Positions 49,600 to 62,834 of a stretch of DNA of 64,000 nt are shown piece by piece. Source of the stretch: Polaromonas sp. GTDB taxonomy: Bacteria; Pseudomonadota; Gammaproteobacteria; Burkholderiales; Burkholderiaceae_C. Made by a program: the position numbers and the translations under genes. The DNA is taken from assembly GCF_029945685.1 (NCBI RefSeq), contig NZ_JAQSDA010000028.1, positions 362,635 through 426,634 on the forward strand, written 5' to 3'. The first letter of the stretch is position 1. The number at the start of each line of letters is the position of its first letter. The notes below the pieces were generated by a model. That model was not told the DNA's origin and did not search any database. It worked only from the letters and a program-made list of their open reading frames with translations.

Positions 49600-51849
49600 T
49601 CATTTGGTTTCGAAGTTGGTTGCCCCGTCCCAATCGGGATCAAACGGCAACAGCCTCATGGAGGCTACACGCTCTGCATACAGGCGGTAAAGGTACTTTT
49701 GCCCATTCATGCGCTGTAAGTTGAGCAAATGCACATCGCAGTCGTCCCAGGCCTGATCCCGGTAGGCCTTGAGCGCCAACGTCCACTCCCGGAGTTCGCC
49801 GCTTAACTGCTTGTCGAGCTGGCCAGGAAGCGCCACCGGGCAGAAAATGGCCACCGCCTGGTCCTTGCCCTTGACCCGGACCTTGTCGAGTTCCTGCCAG
49901 GCGAAACCAGGGGCCAGTTCGCGGGTGGACGCACTGACCACGGTATCGACGCCATAGATCTTGCACAACCCCTCCAGGCGGGACCCCAGGTTGACCGCGT
50001 CGCCAATGACCGTATAACTGCGACGGATATCCGAGCCCATGTCGCCCACGCACATGCTGCCGGTGTTCAGCCCGATGCCTATGCCTATTTCCGGCAAACC
50101 CTGGCTGCGATGCTCCTCGTTGAGCTGGCGCACGGCCTGCACCATCTCCAGCGAGGTCCTGACCCCGAGAGCGGCGTGCTCGGGTGTCTCGACGGGCGCA
50201 CCCCAGAATGCCATCACGCAGTCACCCATGTACTTGTCGATGGTGCCGCGGTTGGTGCGGATCAGGGCCGTGAGACGGCTGAAGACGCCGTTGAGCAGGG
50301 CCTGCAACTGTGTCGGCTCCATGGTTTCGGACATTCGGGTGAAACCGCGCATGTCGCAGAACATCACCGTGAGCTCCTTGGCCGAGGCTTTCATGCTGTA
50401 GCTGTCGGGGTCCTTGACCATTTCATCGACCAGCTCGGGGGGCACATAAGTGCCGAACAGGTTGGCCAGTTCCCGCTTGGAGCGACTTTCCACAAAATAG
50501 CCATAACTCATGTTCAGCGCGAACGCCGTGAGTGCCATGACCAGCGCGGTAGCCAGAGGCAACACCAGCCCATAGGCCGAATAAAGCCAGAAATTCAGCC
50601 CCACCAGGGCAGCCGTCACCGCGGCGCTGGTCGCCACCGCCCGCGGCGCAGACAGCAGCGGCAGGGTCAATGCCAGCGTCAGCCCCGACAGGACAAGCAT
50701 CACCACCTCGAAACCAACCGCATAGTCCGGCTTGACAAACACCTTGCCATCGAGAAACCCCGAAATCACATTGGCATGGGTTTCGACGCCGGGGTAGGTT
50801 TCCCCGACCGGCGTGACCCTCAGGTCCAGCAAGCCAGGCGCCGTGGTGCCGAGCAGGACTATCTTGTCCTTCAGCTGTCCCGGCGGCATTTTTCCGGCCA
50901 GCACATCGGACGCGGAGACATACCGGTAGGACCCGCCACTGGCGCCACCGGGCCCGCGAAACGGCACCAGCGTGGCCACCCGGTCATCCACCGGAATGGC
51001 CAGCGTTTTAGGGCCCTGCTTGAGCAAAATGCTTTCCAGTCCCTGGTAATTGCGGGTCAGGAATTTTTCCTGCGGAAATCCCGGCTCGACGCCGGGTTGG
51101 CCCACCAGCATGCGAAACATCGCCAGGGACAGCGACTCGTAGTACTCGCCTTTGTATTCAGCCAGCAGGGGAATCGATCGAACAACCCCATCACCATCCG
51201 TGATGGAGTTGAAAAACCCTGCCATAGGCGCCGCCTTGCCGATGGTATCGATGTTGGCACCAAAACCGTTCCAGCTGGTAAACCGGATAGGCCGCCCCTT
51301 GAGCGCCTCCCGTCCCATGACGGGAGCGGGCAAAACACCGTTGATACGACCATCCCGGTCGCTGGTGAAGTAATACCCCAGCACGACAGGTTTTTTCGCC
51401 AACGATTTTGCGAACAGAGCATCGTAATCAAGGCTGGCCTCGATCTGGCCGAGCTTGTCGGCAAAGGCGGGCTGATCCTTCAGTTCGCCTTGGGCCAGTT
51501 GCTGCAGCCTTTTCAGGCCCGAGCTGTCATCGGCCTCCGCAAAAACCACGTCGAATCCCAGCAGCGCGGCCTGCTGCCGGCCCAGCAACTCGTCTACGAG
51601 CGCGGCCAGCTTGTTGCGCCCCCATGGCCAGCGACCGGCTTCCGCCAGGCTCTTTTCATCGATGTCCACGATGACAATGCGCTCATCCAGCGTCCGGGGC
51701 ATGGTGGCCCGAAGCCTGGCGTCATAAAGGATGTCGTCGAGCCGCTGCAGAACATCCAGACGCAACGCACCGCTGGCATGGAGCAATGCAAAAACAAGCG
51801 GAATCAGCGTGACGGCAATGCGAGGCCAATGCCGGGAAAAAAGTCGCAT
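49600..51849 (-). CDS. CHASE2-domain adenylate cyclase (class III)
   Basis: Membrane cyclase of 749 residues. An N-terminal helix precedes an extracytoplasmic CHASE2 domain (about 30-330; MPRTLDERIVIVDIDEKSLA), then three helices and a class III catalytic domain (about 485-680). Both metal aspartates are visible (MFCDMRGFT and KYMGDCVMAFWGAP), as are the adenine-specifying Lys/Thr positions (TIDKYMG; YTVIGDAVN) and the transition-state Asn/Arg (NLGSRLE). The domain should therefore be active on ATP. CHASE2 senses an unknown external cue. It lies in a same-strand row between an FHA protein and a cAMP-type phosphodiesterase. Confidence 0.92.
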   Translation of the reverse strand: MRLFSRHWPRIAVTLIPLVFALLHASGALRLDVLQRLDDILYDARLRATMPRTLDERIVIVDIDEKSLAEAGRWPWGRNKLAALVDELLGRQQAALLGFDVVFAEADDSSGLKRLQQLAQGELKDQPAFADKLGQIEASLDYDALFAKSLAKKPVVLGYYFTSDRDGRINGVLPAPVMGREALKGRPIRFTSWNGFGANIDTIGKAAPMAGFFNSITDGDGVVRSIPLLAEYKGEYYESLSLAMFRMLVGQPGVEPGFPQEKFLTRNYQGLESILLKQGPKTLAIPVDDRVATLVPFRGPGGASGGSYRYVSASDVLAGKMPPGQLKDKIVLLGTTAPGLLDLRVTPVGETYPGVETHANVISGFLDGKVFVKPDYAVGFEVVMLVLSGLTLALTLPLLSAPRAVATSAAVTAALVGLNFWLYSAYGLVLPLATALVMALTAFALNMSYGYFVESRSKRELANLFGTYVPPELVDEMVKDPDSYSMKASAKELTVMFCDMRGFTRMSETMEPTQLQALLNGVFSRLTALIRTNRGTIDKYMGDCVMAFWGAPVETPEHAALGVRTSLEMVQAVRQLNEEHRSQGLPEIGIGIGLNTGSMCVGDMGSDIRRSYTVIGDAVNLGSRLEGLCKIYGVDTVVSASTRELAPGFAWQELDKVRVKGKDQAVAIFCPVALPGQLDKQLSGELREWTLALKAYRDQAWDDCDVHLLNLQRMNGQKYLYRLYAERVASMRLLPFDPDWDGATNFETK

Positions 51850-51912
51850 AAGGCTTCGTGAAGAGCCGGGATCTGAACTGGTTTTCCTGCCGAACGCGGG
51901 GAGACGGCCTGA

Positions 51913-52572
51913 TCAGCGCTGGACGAACTGCATTTGCGTGCCCGCCAACTCGAGTACATCGCCGTTTTTCAGCGGAACAGGCTCAACCCCAATGTGCGTT
52001 CCGTTCAGCGTTGGTTTGTTGTCTCCTTCCACATGCGCCACGACAAAGCCCTGCGGTCGCTTGGTGATGGCCGCAACTGCCACCCCGGGCTTGCCGATGG
52101 TGGTGACCACCTTGACCAGGGCGACTTCCCGGCCAGCGGCTGCTCCGGACATGACCTTGATCGCCGCCGTGGCGCCCACCCCGTCGACGGGGGCCGCCGC
52201 AGGGGCAGCTGCCGTCCCTGCAGGGGCAACCAGTCCGGCAGAGCCGGCCTTGATGATCATCGTTTTCTCGAAACCCGGACTCGCGGCTTCGTTGACGTAC
52301 TTGATCTTGTATTTGCCGATTTCGACGGTGTCACCGTTGTTGAGCTGCTGCTTCTTGACAGCCTTGCCGTTGAGATACGTGCCATTGGTGCTGTTCAGGT
52401 CTTCAACAAAAACATCGTTCCCGGACATCTGCAAAACGGCATGTTCCCCACTGACGGCGAGGTTGTCAATGACGATATCGTTGTAAGGACGGCGCCCGAG
52501 GGACGTACGGTCCTTGGTCAACTGAACCTCTTTGATCACAACGCCGTCAATAGAGACGATCATTTTCGGCAT
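51913..52572 (-). CDS. Protein with two FHA domains
   Basis: Cytoplasmic phosphothreonine-binding adaptor of 219 residues. The first FHA domain (about 1-95) has the canonical elements SLGRRPYNDIVI, VSGEHAVLQ and NSTNGTYLNG. An Ala/Pro linker follows, then a second, degenerate domain (about 135-219; TTIGKPGVAV, FVVAHVEG, PTLNGTHIG) in which the phospho-peptide arginine is not evident. Its neighbours are a PP2C phosphatase and a Ser/Thr kinase, natural partners for a phosphothreonine reader. Confidence 0.9.
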   Translation of the reverse strand: MPKMIVSIDGVVIKEVQLTKDRTSLGRRPYNDIVIDNLAVSGEHAVLQMSGNDVFVEDLNSTNGTYLNGKAVKKQQLNNGDTVEIGKYKIKYVNEAASPGFEKTMIIKAGSAGLVAPAGTAAAPAAAPVDGVGATAAIKVMSGAAAGREVALVKVVTTIGKPGVAVAAITKRPQGFVVAHVEGDNKPTLNGTHIGVEPVPLKNGDVLELAGTQMQFVQR

Positions 52573-52612
52573 GGCCGACTCCTGTCTGTTTTTAGTATGT
52601 CACTCAAGCGGA

Positions 52613-53398
52613 CTATTTCCCCAGCATTCTGGACAACAGGCCACGTTTGACCGAAGCCTCCTTGGCTTGTGCCAGCAATACTGAAATATTATCCCGGCCG
52701 CCGCTGTCGTTGGCTGCAGCAACAAGCTGCCTGGCGCCCTGCTCCAGCGACTTCGATCCCGATAGAATAGCCGCAATCGCCTCATCGCTGATCATGTCGG
52801 ACAGGCCATCAGAGCACATGAGGTAAATATCACCCAGCTCAACGCGATGTTCGTTGACTTCCAGCAACACCGCGTCCTCCACACCCAAAGCCCGCGTCAC
52901 CAGATTCTTGTTCACCGAAGTCAGCGCCTGCTCCGGTGTGATCAGCCCCGCGTCAATCTGCTCCTGCAGCAGGGAATGATCCTTGGTGATCTGTTCCAAC
53001 TGGCCACCCCGCAAACGGTAACAGCGCGAATCTCCTATGTGGCCGAGCATCAGACGGGTGTTCTGGAACACACCGACCACCAGCGTGGTGCCCATGCCAG
53101 AGTACTGCGGATTGGAGTTGGCCGCGTTAAAAATTGAATGATTGGCGTTTTCTACACAGATTTCCATCGCCCGGCGCACCTCCTTGCCGTTGGCATGCTT
53201 ACCAGCCTGCGCCAGCCAACGCCCCAATTCCGATCTGATAAATGCCGTCGCCATGCCGCTGGCGATTTCCCCGGCGTTGTAACCACCCATGCCGTCAGCC
53301 AGAATGCAAAGGCGGGTCGGGGCATCAAACGTGACGGAGTCTTCGTTGTTGTCCCGGGTTAAACCGGGGTCTGTCTGGGTGCAAATCTCGTAAATCAT
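52613..53398 (-). CDS. PP2C-family serine/threonine phosphatase
   Basis: Protein of 261 residues with the bacterial PP2C signatures RDNNEDS, LCILADGMGGYNAGEIAS (metal Asp), IGDSRCYRLRGGQLEQIT, LMCSDGLSDMISD and GGRDNISVLLA. All metal-binding aspartates are kept, so it should be active. It starts 10 bp after the kinase stop and is followed by the FHA gene, giving a full kinase/phosphatase/reader set. It resembles Stp/PppA proteins. Confidence 0.93.
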   Translation of the reverse strand: MIYEICTQTDPGLTRDNNEDSVTFDAPTRLCILADGMGGYNAGEIASGMATAFIRSELGRWLAQAGKHANGKEVRRAMEICVENANHSIFNAANSNPQYSGMGTTLVVGVFQNTRLMLGHIGDSRCYRLRGGQLEQITKDHSLLQEQIDAGLITPEQALTSVNKNLVTRALGVEDAVLLEVNEHRVELGDIYLMCSDGLSDMISDEAIAAILSGSKSLEQGARQLVAAANDSGGRDNISVLLAQAKEASVKRGLLSRMLGK

Positions 53399-53408
53399 CG
53401 TGTTTTTG

Positions 53409-56186
<2,778 letters not shown>

Positions 56187-56359
56187 CCGACCAGCGTTAC
56201 AAGCGGGTTACAAATTCGCCACCTTCGGACATTAACAGACGCCAAGAACCCGGACAAGGGACTTTTGCACACCGCCAAAGGCTTGTGTTGCAAATTGGTG
56301 CCGCTGGCTCGCGGCCGCGGTGTCGGCACCCAGGGGGAGGGGGCGGGCAAGGGGACGGT

Positions 56360-57064
56360 TCAGGCCTGCGCTTCAGAGTCCCGTGCGCGTCGTTTTTGCA
56401 TATACGTACCCAAAGCCACCACCAGCGCGGCTCCGACAATTCCGCCGATGGTCACGAACTGCTCGCCAATCACCCCGAAGCGGGTGACGACGGCGGGGTC
56501 CGTCAGCAGCATTTCGCCTGCCAGAAAACCCAGCAAGGCAGCGCCGATGGTGATGATGATGGGAAAACGCTCCATGACCTTGGTCAGCAAGGTGGCACCA
56601 AAAATGATCAACGGAATGCTGACCAACAGACCCATGACCAGCAACGGCAAGTTTCCTTTGGCCGCCGCTGCAACGGCCAGCACATTGTCCAGACTCATCA
56701 CCAGGTCGGCGATCAGGATGGTACGAATGGCAGAGGCCATGCCACTGATTTCCTTGCCCTCACCCTCACCTTCATCGTCTCCGTTGAGCAGGTCCACGCC
56801 GATGTAAACCAGAAGGATTGCGCCAATGATCTTCAGGTAAGGCAGTGTGAGGAGCTGGATCGCGACGATGGTCAGGATGATCCGCATCACGATGGCGGCA
56901 GCGCTGCCCCAGAAAATGGCCTTGTTCCGCTGCGCGGGCTGCAGCGTTCTGGCGGCCATGGCAATCACCACGGCGTTATCGCCGGACAGGACAATGTTCG
57001 CCAGCAGGATGGAGCCGAAAGCACTCCAGAAAATGGGGGACGTCAGGTCCATTCCGAAAATCAT
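56360..57064 (-). CDS. TerC-family membrane protein (YjbE/Alx-like), second paralogue
   Basis: Integral membrane protein of 234 residues. It has the two TerC repeats SILLANIVLSGDNAVVIAMA and ILIADLVMSLDNVLAVAAAA with conserved D-N pairs, and an acidic loop GDDEGEGEGKE between the halves. It probably moves a divalent metal, as in the Mn-exporting TerC group. Unlike the copy at 38.5 kb, no yybP-ykoY aptamer is present; only 130 bp with a terminator separate it from sucD. Identity to the other copy looks low apart from the motifs. Confidence 0.88.
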   Translation of the reverse strand: MIFGMDLTSPIFWSAFGSILLANIVLSGDNAVVIAMAARTLQPAQRNKAIFWGSAAAIVMRIILTIVAIQLLTLPYLKIIGAILLVYIGVDLLNGDDEGEGEGKEISGMASAIRTILIADLVMSLDNVLAVAAAAKGNLPLLVMGLLVSIPLIIFGATLLTKVMERFPIIITIGAALLGFLAGEMLLTDPAVVTRFGVIGEQFVTIGGIVGAALVVALGTYMQKRRARDSEAQA

Positions 57065-57088
57065 GACTAGCTCCTGTTGTTATGTATG

Positions 57089-57117
57089 AAAAAAAGCGCC
57101 GATGAGAGCGCTTTTTT
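57089..57117 (-). terminator. Rho-independent terminator of the sucCD operon
   Basis: AAAAAAAGCGC (57089-57099) pairs with GCGCTTTTTT (57108-57117) across an 8-base loop, with a T-run on the minus strand. It stands about 80 bp behind the sucD stop; its symmetry would let it shield terC as well. Confidence 0.85.
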
Positions 57118-57195
57118 GTTTTTTAGAGTTTAGCCCGAATGGGGGCATCGGCCCCGTTCGTAATAATGCTTACGCGATTTCGCGGCGTCAGCGCC

Positions 57196-58089
57196 TTACA
57201 GCAAAGCCTTGAGCAATTTGGCCATTTCTGAAGGGTTACGCGTCACAGTGAAGCCGCACTCTTCCATGATGGCCAGCTTGGCGTCCGCCGTGTCGGCGCC
57301 GCCGGAGATCAGCGCGCCGGCATGGCCCATGCGCTTGCCGGCAGGGGCGGTCACGCCGGCGATGAAGCCGACGATAGGCTTTTTCATGTTGGCCTTGCAC
57401 CAGATGGCCGCTTCAGCCTCGTCCGGTCCGCCGATTTCGCCGATCATGATGACCGCATCGGTGTCCGGGTCGTCATTGAAGGCGCGCATCACGTCGATGT
57501 GTTTCAGGCCATTGATCGGGTCGCCGCCAATGCCGACGGCGCTGGACTGACCCAGGCCGATTTCGGTCAGCTGGGCCACGGCTTCATAGGTCAGCGTGCC
57601 GGAGCGGCTGACCACGCCGATGCGGCCCTTGCGGTGAATGTGGCCGGGCATGATGCCGATCTTGATTTCTTCGGGCGTGATCAGGCCGGGGCAGTTGGGG
57701 CCCAGCAGCAGGGTTTTCTTGCCGCCAGCCGCTTCCTTGGCCTTCATGCGGTTGCGCACTTCCAGCATGTCGCGCACCGGGATGCCTTCGGTGATGCAGA
57801 TCGCGAGGTCCAGGTTGGCTTCCACGGCTTCCCAGATCGCTGCAGCAGCGCCGGCTGGCGGCACGTAGATCACCGACACCGTGGCGCCGGTAGCCTTGGC
57901 GGCTTCCGTCACGTTGGCAAAAATCGGGATGCCCTCGAAGTCTTCGCCGGCTTTCTTCGGATTCACGCCTGCGACAAAGCATTCCTTGCCATTGGCGTAG
58001 TCGCGGCACATGCGGGTGTGGAACTGACCGGTCTTGCCGGTGATGCCCTGCGTGATGACTTTGGTGTTTTTGTTGATGTAGATCGACAT
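57196..58089 (-). CDS. sucD: Succinyl-CoA synthetase alpha subunit
   Basis: Binds CoA and carries the phosphohistidine in succinyl-CoA/succinate interconversion of the TCA cycle. The 297-residue product has the N-terminal CoA domain (TKVITQGITGKTGQFHTRMC), GPNCPGLITPEEIKIGIMPG and the active-site histidine in RMGHAGALISGGADTA. It follows sucC by 15 bp and ends before a terminator. Confidence 0.97.
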   Translation of the reverse strand: MSIYINKNTKVITQGITGKTGQFHTRMCRDYANGKECFVAGVNPKKAGEDFEGIPIFANVTEAAKATGATVSVIYVPPAGAAAAIWEAVEANLDLAICITEGIPVRDMLEVRNRMKAKEAAGGKKTLLLGPNCPGLITPEEIKIGIMPGHIHRKGRIGVVSRSGTLTYEAVAQLTEIGLGQSSAVGIGGDPINGLKHIDVMRAFNDDPDTDAVIMIGEIGGPDEAEAAIWCKANMKKPIVGFIAGVTAPAGKRMGHAGALISGGADTADAKLAIMEECGFTVTRNPSEMAKLLKALL

Positions 58090-58104
58090 GTTGGTTCTCC
58101 TGGC

Positions 58105-59265
58105 TTACTTGACGGCAGCCACGATTTTGGTCGCAGCTTCAGCCATGGTGTCTGCGGCAATGATGGGCAGACCGGATTCCGCCAGCATTTTCTTGCCCAG
58201 GTCTTCGTTGGTGCCCTTCATGCGCACCACCAGCGGAACCGAGAGGTTCACGACCTTGCAGGCGGTGATCACACCGTCTGCAATCGTGTCGCATTTCATG
58301 ATGCCGCCGAAGATGTTGACCAGGATGCCTTTGACATCAGGGTTTTTCAGCATGATCTTGAAGGCTTCGGTGACTTTTTCGGCCGTGGCGCCACCGCCGA
58401 CGTCCAGGAAGTTGGCTGGCTCGCCGCCGAACAGCTTGATGGTGTCCATGGTTGCCATGGCAAGTCCGGCGCCGTTGACCAGGCAACCGATGTTGCCGTC
58501 CAGGGAGATATAGGCGAGGTCGAACTTGGATGCCTCGACTTCGGCCGGATCTTCCTCGTCCAGATCGCGCAGGGCCACGATTTCGGGGTGGCGAAACAGT
58601 GCGTTCGGGTCAAAGTTGAACTTGGCGTCCAGGGCGATGAGCTTGTTCTTGCTGTCGCGGTTCAGTGGATTGATTTCCACCAGCGACGCGTCGGTGTCCA
58701 TGTAGCACTTGTAGAGCTTCTGGAACACGTCCACGGCCTGGGCGGTGGACTCTGCCGGCAGCCCGATGCCGTTGGCGATCTTCGTGGCCTGCGCGTCGCT
58801 CAGCCCGGTGAGCGGATCGATGAATTCGGTGATGATCTTTTCCGGGGTGGAATGCGCGACTTCCTCGATGTCCATGCCGCCTTCGCTCGACGCGATAAAG
58901 GCCACCTTCTGGGTGGCACGGTCGGTCACGATGGAAACGTAGTATTCCTTCTGGATGTCGGCGCCGTCTTCGATGTACAGGCGGCGGACCTTCTGGCCTT
59001 CCGGGCCAGTCTGGTGCGTGACCAGCTGCATGCCGAGGATCTCGCCGGCGAGTTTTTTCACGTCTTCGATGCTGCGCGCCAGCTTGACGCCGCCGCCCTT
59101 GCCACGTCCACCGGCGTGGATCTGGGCCTTGACCACCCAGACCGGCCCGCCCAGTTTCTGCGCGGCTTCGACTGCTTCTTGCACGGTGAACGCAGGAATA
59201 CCGCGTGGAGTGGGGACACCAAAGTTGCGCAAGATTTCCTTGCCTTGGTACTCGTGAATTTTCAT
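58105..59265 (-). CDS. sucC: Succinyl-CoA synthetase beta subunit
   Basis: ATP-grasp subunit of 386 residues that binds nucleotide and succinate. Visible are MKIHEYQGKEILRNFGVPTP at the N-terminus, the lysine/glycine loop VVKAQIHAGGRGKGGGVKLA, SLVEINPL with metal ligand Glu, and LDVGGGATAEKVTEAFKIML plus VNIFGGIMKCDTIADGV in the C-terminal CoA-ligase fold. First gene of the sucCD pair; divergent from argC with 196 bp between them. Confidence 0.97.
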   Translation of the reverse strand: MKIHEYQGKEILRNFGVPTPRGIPAFTVQEAVEAAQKLGGPVWVVKAQIHAGGRGKGGGVKLARSIEDVKKLAGEILGMQLVTHQTGPEGQKVRRLYIEDGADIQKEYYVSIVTDRATQKVAFIASSEGGMDIEEVAHSTPEKIITEFIDPLTGLSDAQATKIANGIGLPAESTAQAVDVFQKLYKCYMDTDASLVEINPLNRDSKNKLIALDAKFNFDPNALFRHPEIVALRDLDEEDPAEVEASKFDLAYISLDGNIGCLVNGAGLAMATMDTIKLFGGEPANFLDVGGGATAEKVTEAFKIMLKNPDVKGILVNIFGGIMKCDTIADGVITACKVVNLSVPLVVRMKGTNEDLGKKMLAESGLPIIAADTMAEAATKIVAAVK

Positions 59266-59461
59266 GAAATTACTTCCAGGAGTCGGTAAAAAGGGGCGTT
59301 CACCGAAGTGATGTCAATCTGCAACATTTCCGCAGAATTCACCAAAATGTAACGCCATCGGTCACTGCACGCAGCAGCGCAGAACTGTATCATGTTGCGA
59401 TGCACAATTCTTGTGCGCCACTTACACGCCCCCATCAGCACTTTCCACAGGAACAAGCCAC

Positions 59462-60385
59462 ATGGCCAAGGTATTTATCGACGGCGAAGCAGGAACCACG
59501 GGTTTGCAGATCCGGGAACGCCTGCAAGCCATGCCTGCCATCGAGCTGATCAGCATCGCGCCCGAGCTGCGCAAGGACGCTGCGGCCAAGCGCGCGCTGA
59601 TGGGCACGGTCGACCTGGTGGTGTTGTGCCTGCACGATGACGCCGCACGTGAATCGGTGGCCATGATCGATGACCTGGCGCGCAGCAGCGGCAAAAAGGG
59701 CCCGAAGATCATCGACGCCTCGACGGCGCACCGCACTGCACCAGGGTGGGTCTTTGGTTTTCCGGAACTCGCCGCCGGCCAGCGCGAAGCTGTCGCCCAT
59801 GCCGACCGCGTGGCCAACCCCGGCTGTTATTCGACCGGCGCCATCGCACTGATCCGCCCGCTGGTCGATGCCGGCCTGCTGCCCCGCGACTACCCGCTGA
59901 CCCTACCCGCAGTCAGTGGTTACTCCGGTGGTGGACGCACCATGATTGAAGACTATGAAACCGGCAAGGCGCCGCCGTACCAGATCTACGGCCTGAATCT
60001 CAAGCACAAACACCTGCCGGAAATCATGAAATACACCGGCTTGAGCCGCCGCCCGGTGTTCACACCTTCGGTCGGCAACTTCAAGCAGGGCATGCTGGTA
60101 CAGCTGCCGCTGCACCTGGACCTGCTGCCTGGCCAGCCGACGGCGGCGCAGTTGCAGGACGCGCTGGCGCGCCACTACGCGGGAAGCCAGTGGGTCACGG
60201 TCGAGCCCGTGGGTGACAACACGGCTATCGACGCGCTTGCGCTGAACGACACCAACAAGATGGAATTGCGGGTGTTCGGCAATGAGGAGTTCCGCCACGC
60301 CGTGCTGATTGCCCGGCTGGACAACCTCGGCAAGGGCGCGTCGGGTGCCGCGGTGCAAAACCTGGAACTGATGCTGGGCCTGTAG
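59462..60385 (+). CDS. argC: N-acetyl-gamma-glutamyl-phosphate reductase, type 2
   Basis: NADPH-dependent reductase in arginine biosynthesis. At 307 residues it is the shorter 'type 2' form. MAKVFIDGEAGTTGLQIRER starts the NADP fold; the catalytic cysteine is in VANPGCYSTGAIALIRPL (about residues 119-136), and YGLNLKHKHLPEI is conserved in this branch. The ATG at 59462 fits the family; an ATG 51 bp upstream is less likely. A copy of dispersed repeat A begins 2 bp after its stop. Confidence 0.95.
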   Translation: MAKVFIDGEAGTTGLQIRERLQAMPAIELISIAPELRKDAAAKRALMGTVDLVVLCLHDDAARESVAMIDDLARSSGKKGPKIIDASTAHRTAPGWVFGFPELAAGQREAVAHADRVANPGCYSTGAIALIRPLVDAGLLPRDYPLTLPAVSGYSGGGRTMIEDYETGKAPPYQIYGLNLKHKHLPEIMKYTGLSRRPVFTPSVGNFKQGMLVQLPLHLDLLPGQPTAAQLQDALARHYAGSQWVTVEPVGDNTAIDALALNDTNKMELRVFGNEEFRHAVLIARLDNLGKGASGAAVQNLELMLGL

Positions 60386-60387
60386 GA

Positions 60388-60446
60388 TGCTACATATTTT
60401 GTAGCTGTTGGCGCCCGCACCTATTGGACTGGGGGGTCGATTTGGC
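60388..60446 (+). repeat. Dispersed short repeat family A, copy 8 (intergenic)
   Basis: Reads GATGCTACATATTTTGTAGC, then TGTTGGCGCCCGCACCTATT, then GGACTGGGGGGTCGATTTGG. It lies between the convergent ends of argC and recX. Confidence 0.7.
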
Positions 60447-60471
60447 CCGCACTCTTCAGGGGTGAGCGTTG

Positions 60472-60945
60472 TCAGTCCTCATCGGCCTGCGACACTACAC
60501 GGCGAATCGCCTCCGCCCCAAAACCGCGTGCCGCCAGAAAACGCATCTGTTTGCCGAGCGCAGCCGCGTCGGCCGCCGGCGCGCCGAACTTCCTGCGCCA
60601 GACCTCGCGGGCGCGTTCGACTTCGCTGGCTTTGAGGCTGCTGACGGCTTCAGCCACCGCCTCGGGCGCCAGACCCTTGCCCTGCAACTCATGGCGGATG
60701 CGGGCGGCGCCAAAACGCGCGGCGCGTCGGTTGATGACCGACTCCACCACCCGCGCCTCACTGATGAAGTCCTTGGCCTGCAGATCGTCGAGCACCTGGG
60801 CCAGCTGCTCGGGCGACTCGGCATGGGCCGCCAGCTTGCGCTCCAGCTCGGTGCGCGAATGCTCACGTTGTGCGAGACAACGCAAGGCCCGGCCCTTGAG
60901 GGACAGGCCGAAACCCGCTGCCGCGGGAGTTTTGTCCGGAGTCAT
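60472..60945 (-). CDS. recX: Regulatory protein RecX
   Basis: Inhibits RecA filament extension and activity. The 157-residue product starts MTPDKTPAAAGFGLSLKGRA and has the RecX repeats ALRCLAQREHSRTELERKLA, VLDDLQAKDFISEARVVESV and RHELQGKGLAPEAVAEAVSS. The ATG at 60945 is preferred to a GTG 6 bp upstream. It lies downstream of recA on the same strand, 107 bp away with a repeat in the spacer, so LexA-controlled read-through is plausible. Confidence 0.93.
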   Translation of the reverse strand: MTPDKTPAAAGFGLSLKGRALRCLAQREHSRTELERKLAAHAESPEQLAQVLDDLQAKDFISEARVVESVINRRAARFGAARIRHELQGKGLAPEAVAEAVSSLKASEVERAREVWRRKFGAPAADAAALGKQMRFLAARGFGAEAIRRVVSQADED

Positions 60946-60964
60946 GCCCACATTTCGCCCTCAA

Positions 60965-61024
60965 TAACTACTGTTTTGATAGCTGCTCGCGCTTTACAGG
61001 CAAGGGCTGGGGCCGGATTTGGCA
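60965..61024 (+). repeat. Dispersed short repeat family A, copy 9 (between recA and recX)
   Basis: Reads AACTACTGTTTTGATAGCTG, then CTCGCGCTTTACAGGCAAGG, then GCTGGGGCCGGATTTGGC. It is a good match to the consensus and lies within the probable recA-recX transcript. Confidence 0.75.
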
Positions 61025-61052
61025 TTCAACCCGGCACACCAGCCCGGTCTTT

Positions 61053-62168
<1,116 letters not shown>

Positions 62169-62237
62169 GGAAAACTCCTTGAGGTCAGTTGGGCTTGAAA
62201 ACTTTTGCGGGGCTTCCAGCTCTGCTTTTAATCACAG

Positions 62238-62257
62238 TACTGGGTGCATGACCAGTA
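62238..62257 (-). promoter_or_regulatory. LexA (SOS) box of recA
   Basis: TACTG-GGTGCATGAC-CAGTA matches the TACTG-N10-CAGTA consensus exactly in both arms. It is centred about 80 bp before the recA ATG and about 86 bp before the divergent MarR-type gene, so that gene could also respond. Confidence 0.9.
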
Positions 62258-62333
62258 CTTTATGGCCGCTATATAAATAAGTAAACCCTCATTTTAGTCA
62301 GTTTGCCTGATTAATTGGGCTTATCATTTCCGC

Positions 62334-62834
62334 ATGGATTCCAGTCCCGTTCCCGCACCCGTGAGCCCCCCCGCTGACGAGGAAAACTGGCGCCTCACCC
62401 ACCTGGGCCGCCTGCTGGGCCACGCCCTGCGGCGTTTTGACGAGCGGGTGCTGGTGCTGATGGCGCGCAATGTGGACGTGCCGCTGGCGCTGTCGAACCT
62501 GGCGGCGCGCGCGCAGGTGGGCGCAGCGCACATCCACATCACTCGGCACCTGGCAGTAGGCGGCTCGCGCCTGACCGACCTGGCGCAGAGCGCGGGCATG
62601 AGCAAACAGGCCATGGGCGACCTGGTGGACCAGTGCGAGGCCTGGGGCCTGGTCACGCGTGAACCCGACCCGCACGACAGGCGCGCCCGTACAGTGGTGT
62701 TCACCGCCGCCGGCCTGCTCTGGCTGCAGGCCTTTCGCGACGCGGTGGCCCAGGCCGAGGCCGAGTTCCGGCAGGCCGTGGGCACCGACGTGGCCACGGT
62801 CGTCGCGCTGGGGCTGGAAGCCTATGCTGGGTGA
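62334..62834 (+). CDS. MarR-family transcriptional regulator
   Basis: Winged-helix dimer of 166 residues. The HTH is visible as SRLTDLAQSAGMSKQAMGDL followed by VDQCEAWGLVTREPDPHDRR, with the DxRx wing motif. The N-terminus is a proline-rich extension (MDSSPVPAPVSPPADE). It is divergent from recA. Targets and ligands are unknown. Confidence 0.9.
   Translation: MDSSPVPAPVSPPADEENWRLTHLGRLLGHALRRFDERVLVLMARNVDVPLALSNLAARAQVGAAHIHITRHLAVGGSRLTDLAQSAGMSKQAMGDLVDQCEAWGLVTREPDPHDRRARTVVFTAAGLLWLQAFRDAVAQAEAEFRQAVGTDVATVVALGLEAYAG

Noticed and set aside
57322..59289. Long + strand frame opposite sucD and sucC
   Set aside because: sucD and sucC are unmistakable on the other strand; this frame is their complement.
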